From: Candidatus Lustribacter telmatis | GTDB lineage: Bacteria; Vulcanimicrobiota; Vulcanimicrobiia; Vulcanimicrobiales; Vulcanimicrobiaceae | DNA: 64,000 nt | NCBI GenBank assembly: GCA_003164045.1 | Contig: PLRU01000093.1 | Span: forward strand, 58,166 to 122,165 | Direction of reading: 5' to 3' | In this document: positions 57,457 to 64,000 of the stretch, one piece after another | Layout: every line of letters begins with the position of its first letter | Numbering within the stretch: position 1 is the first letter of the stretch | Position numbers and translations under genes: made by a program | Notes under the pieces: generated by a model | Told to the model about the DNA's origin: nothing | Databases searched by the model: none | What the model saw: only the letters and a program-made list of their open reading frames with translations

Positions 57457-58638
57457 TTATTTCGCCTTCAGGTAGCCGGCCGGCCGGCTCACGGCGACGA
57501 AGACGCTGCGCGTTTTGTCCCACCGGTCCATCACTTGTGACCGCTGACCGATCCCGCGCTGCGCGCCATCGCGGAAGTCATACACGCCGTTGATGCCGAC
57601 CCAGCCGTGCAAGTTCACGATGTAGTTGCGAACTTGTTCGGCACTCGCGGACGTGCCAAGCGCCCGAAGGGCACCCACGAGAATCATCGCCGGATCCCAA
57701 CCGATGTTGTAACCGAGATCCGGCTTGATGCCGGCCGCGCGGAATGCGTTGAAGTACACGGCTTGGGCGTCCTCGATCGGTCCCTTGCCGATCGACTCCG
57801 GCGCGACCGCGATGTTGCCGGGGAAGTACATCTCGCTCGGCAGAAATGCGCGATATTGATCGAGTTGCGCGATGATCAAGTTGCCGTTGCCGCCGCCGAT
57901 AGGCACGTCGATGCCGGCGTCGGCAATGCCGCGCATGATCGTGCCCCACGGGCTGCCGGTTGCGAGCGTCATCAAGACCTGCGGATTTGCCGCCTTGATC
58001 CGTGATGCTTGTGCCGATATCGAGATATCGGTCGGGCTCATGTGCTCGTGCGCGACGATCTGTACGTCGCGGTTCTCCGGCAACGCAGCAGCCGTGGCGA
58101 CGCCGTGATCGAAGGCCTGACCGCTGGCATCCGTCGATGAAATGACGGCCATGCGCTTCCAGCCGCGCAGCCGGAAGTAACGCACCATCACGATCACGGT
58201 TTGGTCGGTCGTCGCTTGAGTGGAGAACACGTAGCTGCCCGGATCGGGGTAGATGCCCGGCGCCATGCACCACATCACCGGGCCCGTTTTCATTGTAAGT
58301 GCCATCGTTGCTGCACACGTCGCCGTAAAGCCCGGCCCGAAGATGAGCGGAACGTGTTCGCCGATCAGCCCGTTGACGAGTTGCACCGACAAAACCGGAT
58401 TGGACTGATCGTCGCTGATGTGAAAGGCGATGGGACGTCCGTTGATGCCGCCGCTGTGATTCACCGTCGTGGCGACGATGCCGAGCGTACGCGCTTCCGA
58501 TGCGCCGATGAACGCTGCCGGCCCGGTGAGCGAGAGCACGGCGTTGATCTCGTACGGTGTCTGATCGGCGGCGGATGCAGCGAGGGACGCGCTCGCGACG
58601 ATGAGGCCGAGCGCGAGTGCGAAGAGGGGGCGTAGCAT
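57457..58638 (-). CDS. ABC transporter substrate-binding protein
   Basis: signal peptide; INAVLSLTGPAAFIGASEARTLGIVATTVNHSGGINGRPI; GINGVYDFRDGAQRGI. Confidence 0.9.
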   Translation of the reverse strand: MLRPLFALALGLIVASASLAASAADQTPYEINAVLSLTGPAAFIGASEARTLGIVATTVNHSGGINGRPIAFHISDDQSNPVLSVQLVNGLIGEHVPLIFGPGFTATCAATMALTMKTGPVMWCMAPGIYPDPGSYVFSTQATTDQTVIVMVRYFRLRGWKRMAVISSTDASGQAFDHGVATAAALPENRDVQIVAHEHMSPTDISISAQASRIKAANPQVLMTLATGSPWGTIMRGIADAGIDVPIGGGNGNLIIAQLDQYRAFLPSEMYFPGNIAVAPESIGKGPIEDAQAVYFNAFRAAGIKPDLGYNIGWDPAMILVGALRALGTSASAEQVRNYIVNLHGWVGINGVYDFRDGAQRGIGQRSQVMDRWDKTRSVFVAVSRPAGYLKAK

Positions 58639-58647
58639 CGGATCTCC

Positions 58648-60189
58648 TTAGGTCTGCGCGCCGGTCATCGCGGACGCGACGCCGGGCAGTGTAGACGAAC
58701 GCTCGAGCTCGAGGTGTTGCGGCCGGCGTTCGGCGGACGCGTGGCGCGTGAAGAGCGCGAAGCCGCACAACCGCGTGGCCAAGGCGTAAAACGTTCCGCG
58801 CCAGGGCCACGTCACGACGTTGCGACCCGATGCCGAATGATAGTAGTTGTGGCAGTTATCCTCGAGCGTTTTCTTCGCGAGGCTGTTCACGACGAGATCG
58901 TTGTAGGCATCCATCACACTGCGCCGCACGTCGATCGCGGTAGCGCGCTCGCGCATGAGGCGGCGCATGGCGCGAGCGATGTATTCGGCTTGCCGTTCCA
59001 ACATGAACGTCACGCACATGTAGTTCGTGTTGGGACCGTACATCAAGAAGAAATTCGGAAAGCCTGCGACTTGAATTCCGAGAAAAGCCTCGGGCTGGTC
59101 GCCCCACACGCCGTGGATCTCACGGCCGCCGCGGCCGATCACTTTGAGCGTTGCGAGAAAATTCCAGGGCTGAAATCCCGTCGCCATCACGATCGCATCG
59201 ACGGGATGCTCGACGCCCTCGGAGTCAATCAAGCCGCGCTCGCTGACGGCTTCAACGCTACGCGGAACGACCGTGACGTTGTCGCGCGTTAGCGCCGGCA
59301 GGAGATCGCTGGACGCGATCGGGCGCTTGCAGGCGAACGCGTAGTCTGGTGCCACAAGGGCGCGCAGATCCGGCCGGTCGGCAAAGATCCGGTCGCGATA
59401 GCTGAAAAATGCCTCGCGCATGTTGCGTTGCATCGCGCTGCGCGGATTGCGCACCGACATGGCGCGCTCGATTCGCCAGAACACACGCGCGCGTGCAAGC
59501 AGACGGCCGAATCCGGTACGGCGGCGACGCCGTTCGTCGTCGGTGAGCGGGCGATCGTTCTTGTGCATCACGTACGCCGGCTCGCGCGCAAACATCGAGA
59601 CGCGCCCGGCCACCGGCGCGAGCGCAGGCACGACTTGCGCCGCGCTCGAGCCGTTGCCGACGACTGCGATATGTTTGCCGCGCAGGTCATGCTGATGCTG
59701 CCAGCGCGCCGTGTGAAATTTTGGCCCCGCGAAGCGGTCGAGCCCCGGCCACTCCGGATAGCGCGGGACGTTGAGCAGACCGAGTGCGGCCACGACGGCG
59801 TCGAACTGCGTGACGGCGCCGTCGGCAGCAGTCAGCGTGTAAAAGTGGCGCTGGTCGTCCCACACGGCCGACGCAATGGCGGTATTGAAACGCAGATGGG
59901 GCGTGAGGTCGAAGCGGTTGATCACGGCCTGGATGTAGGCTTGAATCTCGGGTTGGGATGCGTGCGTGCGCGGCCAGTCGTGCGGCATGAACGAGTAGGC
60001 ATAGAACGCGATCTCGATATCGCACTCGGCGCCGGGATAGCTATTGTCCCACCAGGTGCCGCCTGGTCCCGCGGATTTTTCGAAGATCGTAAACGTCGTG
60101 ATGCCGGCGCGTTTCAGCCGCACGGCGGCGGCAATGCCGCCGAGGCCGGCTCCGATGATGGCGATGGACTGCGAGGAAATTTTCGGCAT
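58648..60189 (-). CDS. flavin-containing / Baeyer-Villiger-type monooxygenase
   Basis: AIIGAGLGGIAAAVRLKRAGITTFTIFEKSAGPGGTWWDNSYPGAECD; VVGNGSSAAQVVPALAP. Confidence 0.92.
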   Translation of the reverse strand: MPKISSQSIAIIGAGLGGIAAAVRLKRAGITTFTIFEKSAGPGGTWWDNSYPGAECDIEIAFYAYSFMPHDWPRTHASQPEIQAYIQAVINRFDLTPHLRFNTAIASAVWDDQRHFYTLTAADGAVTQFDAVVAALGLLNVPRYPEWPGLDRFAGPKFHTARWQHQHDLRGKHIAVVGNGSSAAQVVPALAPVAGRVSMFAREPAYVMHKNDRPLTDDERRRRRTGFGRLLARARVFWRIERAMSVRNPRSAMQRNMREAFFSYRDRIFADRPDLRALVAPDYAFACKRPIASSDLLPALTRDNVTVVPRSVEAVSERGLIDSEGVEHPVDAIVMATGFQPWNFLATLKVIGRGGREIHGVWGDQPEAFLGIQVAGFPNFFLMYGPNTNYMCVTFMLERQAEYIARAMRRLMRERATAIDVRRSVMDAYNDLVVNSLAKKTLEDNCHNYYHSASGRNVVTWPWRGTFYALATRLCGFALFTRHASAERRPQHLELERSSTLPGVASAMTGAQT

Positions 60190-60268
60190 GTCGCTACGAG
60201 GATGATAGTTTTATCCATCAAACCTGTCCAATATCTTTTTCGACTCGCACTAAGATGAAAAAGGTCTC

Positions 60269-61180
60269 ATGGAACTGCGGCAACTCCGCTACTTCTTGGC
60301 CGTTGCCGAGCATCTAAATTTCGGCCGCGCGGCCCAGGCGCTGCACACCGCCCAGCCGGCCCTCAGCCAGCAGATTCGGAAGCTCGAGCGGGAATGCAGC
60401 GGTCCGCTCTTCGAGCGAACGAAGCGCTACGTGATGTTGACGCCGTTGGGCCAGGAGCTCTTGGGTGAAGCGCTCGCCATCGTCGACTCGGTCGACCGGC
60501 TCACGGTTCGCCTTCGCGACGCATCGGCGGCCCCGCGGGGACGCCTACGCGTCGGTTCGATCACCCCGGCGACGGTCGGGCTCGTGCCGCGCATCCTTCC
60601 AACCTATCGAGAACGCTTTCCGCTGGTCGACCTGATCATGGACACCGTCGCATTGGACGAGCAAGTTTCCGCGCTGATCGAGCGGCGGATCGATCTCGGG
60701 CTGTTACGCGGCCCGGTCAACGACGACCGCATCCTAACGCTGCCGATCGTCCGGGAAAACTACTGCGTCGCCGTGCCGGCCGCACACCCGCTGGCCCGCG
60801 CGCCGTTTGTACGGCTCGCGGACCTCGAGGGCGCGACATGCATCTGGCTGCGCGGCGGCCGCGGCGGTTCCTACAATACCGGCGCACTCGAGATGCTTCG
60901 CGCCAACGGTGTCAGCCCGGGCGGATCGGTCGAGGCATCGGACATCGAGGCGAGCTTCGCCCTCGTGGCCAGCAACGCCGGAGTGTGCATTGCATCGACC
61001 GTGATTTGCGGACTTCATTTCGAGGGTGTCGTCTATCGTGCATTGGTCCCATCGATCGAAATTGGAACGATGATTTTGGCCTGCCGGCGCGACCGCCGCA
61101 CGGTCGCCGTCATCAACTCTTTCATCGATCACGTGAACACCTTGGATCTATCCTTCGCGCCACCGGTACGAACGGCCTAA
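60269..61180 (+). CDS. LysR-family transcriptional regulator
   Basis: MELRQLRYFLAVAEHLNFGRAAQALHTAQPALSQQIRKLE. Confidence 0.94.
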   Translation: MELRQLRYFLAVAEHLNFGRAAQALHTAQPALSQQIRKLERECSGPLFERTKRYVMLTPLGQELLGEALAIVDSVDRLTVRLRDASAAPRGRLRVGSITPATVGLVPRILPTYRERFPLVDLIMDTVALDEQVSALIERRIDLGLLRGPVNDDRILTLPIVRENYCVAVPAAHPLARAPFVRLADLEGATCIWLRGGRGGSYNTGALEMLRANGVSPGGSVEASDIEASFALVASNAGVCIASTVICGLHFEGVVYRALVPSIEIGTMILACRRDRRTVAVINSFIDHVNTLDLSFAPPVRTA

Positions 61181-61219
61181 CAGTCCGATGATTCGAGCGG
61201 CAAAGAAGCTCATGGGGCG

Positions 61220-62026
61220 TTAGTGCTTCCGCATGCCGAAGGCCCGCGAAAACCAGCGTTTAAACGATTTCGGTTCCGGTGTGGCAGCGGGCTGCATGAA
61301 GGTAACGTACGCGAGGTAGTCTTGCACCGAAGCCGCGTCCAGCAACGCGAACTCGGCGACGCTCCCGGCCGGCTGCATCTTGTGTGCGAGCATGTGGCGC
61401 ACGACTTTCCGGCTCGACACAACCGTGCGCGTCGTCATCCGGGCAATGGTCGGCAACGACGTGCCGCCCTCGGGAAGCCGCGCCTGTAAGTCGTGCCACA
61501 GCGCCATCACCTTCGTTACGTACGAGCGCGTCTCTGAGAACGGAGGAATGCCGCCGTAGCGCGCAACGGCTGCAGGCCCGGCATTGTAACTCGCCAGCGC
61601 CAAAGCATAACGATTTGGATTGGTGCCCGATCGTTGGATCATGCGACGGAGATAACGCGCCGTTCCATCGAGGTTCTCATACGTATCAGCGGCTAGCACG
61701 TCGAGGCCCAGCGCGGTTTCCGGCATGAGTTGCCCGAGACCCAGCGCACCAGCGTGCGAGACGGCACGCGATCGCCAGTTGGACTCCACGCCGACAATGG
61801 CGACTAAGAGTCGCGGATCGAGCGTATAGTACGAAGCCATCAGTAAAACGTGCGCGGCCATGTCTTGCGAGAGCGCTCGTGATAGCGACGGATTGAACGA
61901 ACGCAGCACGCTGCTGTATTGGGCGACGGCCGTGTCGGGCGCGCTTGCAGAGATCGGCGTCGAACAAGCCAACACAAGGGAGACGAAAATACAGGCTCGC
62001 CGCAAGGAGCCGGAAAGCGCCCTCAT
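61220..62026 (-). CDS. lytic transglycosylase (SLT domain)
   Basis: LLVAIVGVESNWRSRAVSHAGALGLGQLMPETA...ALASYNAGPAAVARYGGIP. Confidence 0.92.
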   Translation of the reverse strand: MRALSGSLRRACIFVSLVLACSTPISASAPDTAVAQYSSVLRSFNPSLSRALSQDMAAHVLLMASYYTLDPRLLVAIVGVESNWRSRAVSHAGALGLGQLMPETALGLDVLAADTYENLDGTARYLRRMIQRSGTNPNRYALALASYNAGPAAVARYGGIPPFSETRSYVTKVMALWHDLQARLPEGGTSLPTIARMTTRTVVSSRKVVRHMLAHKMQPAGSVAEFALLDAASVQDYLAYVTFMQPAATPEPKSFKRWFSRAFGMRKH

Positions 62027-62117
62027 GCTTGTCTGTCGGCCGCGAAATGGGAAAGATTAAGCACGAGCAAGCGAACGTTGCCTTACCAGGTAGACGAGCA
62101 AACCGGAAGGCGCAACG

Positions 62118-62897
62118 ATGAAGCTGGCCACGTTCAACATTAATGGGATTACGAAGCGGCTCGCTAACCTCATCGAGTGGCTTGCCGATGCGCAGCCCGA
62201 CGTCGTCGCTTTGCAAGAGATCAAATGCCGTAATGCGGAGTTTCCACATCGCGCTTTGGCAGCGGTGGGATATCAGGCCATCGTCCACGGGCAAGGACCG
62301 CACCACGGCGTCGCGATCCTCGCCCGCAATGCGACCCCGCTCGAAACGCGCCGCGCACTGCCCGGCGATCCGGTCGACAAGGAAGCGCGTTATCTCGAAG
62401 CCGCGATCGACGGGCTGCTGGTGTGCTGCTTGTACTTGCCCAATGGCAACCCGCAGCCAGGGCCAAAGTTCGACTATAAGCTCGCGTGGTTTGCGCGGCT
62501 GATCCAGCACGCCGAGGAACTCAACGCGCAGCATCTGCCGGTTGTGATTCTCGGCGACTTCAACGTCGTTCCGACCGATTTCGACATTTACTCGCCGCGT
62601 TCGTGGACCAAGAATGCGCTGCTGCAACCCGAACCGCGCCGGTTGTACGCGCGGCTGCTCGAATACGGCTGGACGGATGCCCTGCGGACGCTCTTCACCG
62701 AAGACCCGATGTTCACGTTCTGGCAGTACTACCGCGACGCGTGGCCGCGTGACGCCGGCTGGCGACTCGACCACCTGCTGCTCAACGACGTTCTCGCGCC
62801 CCGCTTAGTCACCGCCGGCGTCGATCGCGACGTGCGCGGCCGGCCGAACGCGAGCGATCACGCTCCGGCCTGGATCGAGTTGCGCGATGCACCTTGA
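62118..62897 (+). CDS. xthA: exodeoxyribonuclease III
   Basis: MKLATFNINGITKRL, VVALQEIKCR, HGVAIL, VILGDFNVVPTDFD, WRLDHLLLN, SDHAPAWIEL. Confidence 0.95.
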   Translation: MKLATFNINGITKRLANLIEWLADAQPDVVALQEIKCRNAEFPHRALAAVGYQAIVHGQGPHHGVAILARNATPLETRRALPGDPVDKEARYLEAAIDGLLVCCLYLPNGNPQPGPKFDYKLAWFARLIQHAEELNAQHLPVVILGDFNVVPTDFDIYSPRSWTKNALLQPEPRRLYARLLEYGWTDALRTLFTEDPMFTFWQYYRDAWPRDAGWRLDHLLLNDVLAPRLVTAGVDRDVRGRPNASDHAPAWIELRDAP

Positions 62898-63651
62898 TCT
62901 TGCTCGCAACATCGAATTCGTCGCGCTTGGTGCGACGTTTGGATTTCTCGGCGGGCTCTTCGGCATCGGCGGAGCGACGCTCGCGATTCCCATCCTCGGC
63001 ATCGTCTTCGGCATGACCCAGCAGCTCGCGCAAGGCACCGCCGTCGTCATGGCGATCCCGAACGTCATCGTGGGTCTTATTCGCTACTGGCAGAAAGCGC
63101 GGCTAGACGTTCGTGCAGCGCTGTTGCTCGCGGGCGCCGCTTTACCGGTCACCTACGTCAGCGCGCTCGTCGCAACATCGCTCGCTAGCCGGCCGCTGCG
63201 GATCGCCTTCGCGATTTTTCTGATCTTGATCGCGCTCGACATCGCCCGGCGCGCGTTGCGCAAGGAAGCGCCGGCGAGCAAGGTCGCGCTGCCATGGCCC
63301 TTCCTCGGTTTCGTCGGCGCCTTTTGCGGTATGTTTTCCGGATTCTTTGGAATCGGCGGTGCGATCATCGCCGTGCCTGCGATGACGATGTTTTTCGGCT
63401 ACTCGCAGCTTGCCGCGCAAGGAATGTCGCTCGCGTTCTCCGTCGGGACCGCGTCGCTCACAACGCTCGCATACACCTCCAAGGGTGACGTTGATTGGGC
63501 GGTGTCGCTTCCGCTGGCGATCGGCGGCGTCTTAACCGTCCGTTACGGCGTCGATCTCGCTCACCGGCTCCCGGAACGCGCGCTGCGGCTCGTCTTCGTC
63601 GGGTTCACCATCACTGTCGCAATTGCAACGCTGATCACTGCACGAGGCTAG
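62887..63651 (+). CDS. TauE/SafE family sulfite exporter-like membrane protein
   Basis: GFLGGLFGIGGATLAIPILGIVFGMTQQLAQGTA; FFGIGGAIIAVPAMTMFFGYSQLAAQGMSLAFS. Confidence 0.92.
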   Translation: MHLDLARNIEFVALGATFGFLGGLFGIGGATLAIPILGIVFGMTQQLAQGTAVVMAIPNVIVGLIRYWQKARLDVRAALLLAGAALPVTYVSALVATSLASRPLRIAFAIFLILIALDIARRALRKEAPASKVALPWPFLGFVGAFCGMFSGFFGIGGAIIAVPAMTMFFGYSQLAAQGMSLAFSVGTASLTTLAYTSKGDVDWAVSLPLAIGGVLTVRYGVDLAHRLPERALRLVFVGFTITVAIATLITARG

Positions 63652-64000
63652 CGGCTCCGAATTTCCATAAGTGGTTTGCTCATGTAGACGACCGTGCCGT
63701 GAGGCAACTCTTCCTCACCATCGATGGTATACCCGAGGCGAGAGTACAGCTCGATATTTGCGAGCATCAGGCGATTCGTATAAAGCCGGATCGACGTGCA
63801 TCCGGTTGACTTTGCCAACTCCTCGGCGTGCGCCAGAAGCAGCCGACCATAGCCTTTCCCTTGGTGGCGTGGCTCCACGGCAACGTTCTCGATAAATAGA
63901 CAGCCGGGTTCGCAGACGACTTCGATTAACGCCACAACCTCAGTTCCGGCCATCAGCAAGTCGATCCGATGCAGCTCGATTGCGCGCTCGTAGTCGGCCG
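63648..64000 (-). CDS. GNAT-family acetyltransferase, 5' end beyond window
   Basis: ENVAVEPRHQGKGYGRLLLAHAEELAKSTGCTSIRLYTNRLMLANIELYSRLGY; frame open through 64000. Confidence 0.87.
   Translation of the reverse strand, partial: ADYERAIELHRIDLLMAGTEVVALIEVVCEPGCLFIENVAVEPRHQGKGYGRLLLAHAEELAKSTGCTSIRLYTNRLMLANIELYSRLGYTIDGEEELPHGTVVYMSKPLMEIRSR

Noticed and set aside
1-64000. CRISPR array, prophage or transposon
   Set aside because: No regularly spaced short repeats, phage structural genes, integrase or transposase motifs seen in any frame of the supplied ORFs.

Overview
This is a GC-rich bacterial chromosomal window of about 50 genes with no rRNA, CRISPR array, integrase or transposase that I could recognise. 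The left third is mostly core: pnp, an SDR / di-iron oxygenase / thioesterase / substrate-binding-protein (SBP) operon, an arsR-arsI-acr3-arsC arsenic operon, an M16 peptidase pair, a TamB-like giant ORF, a Crp/Fnr regulator and a RecA/ImuA-like gene under an apparent LexA-controlled promoter. From about 19 to 60 kb the window is accessory and catabolic, centred on aromatics and phenylpropanoids: MhpB/MhpC-like, HpaB/HpaC-like, hydroxycinnamoyl-CoA hydratase-lyase plus NDP-forming CoA ligase plus MarR, two Rieske oxygenases, P450, FAD monooxygenases, a BVMO-like enzyme and many one-gene regulators. The most interesting signals are: (1) a ~55-bp imperfect palindromic repeat, all copies in the same orientation, whose copies delimit single-gene units between 41.7 and 45.9 kb; (2) repeated pairing of orphan periplasmic-binding proteins (no permease or ATPase genes in the window) with oxygenase genes in five separate loci; (3) a near-consensus sigma70 promoter with a perfect Gram-positive-type LexA box filling its spacer; (4) a 333-bp duplicated SBP 3' fragment; (5) a strong-SD small ORF ending in a tRNA-like 3' end followed by a terminator; (6) several palindromic operator candidates. 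All calls come from reading the sequence and supplied ORFs by eye; no database search was run. The taxonomic source is unknown.
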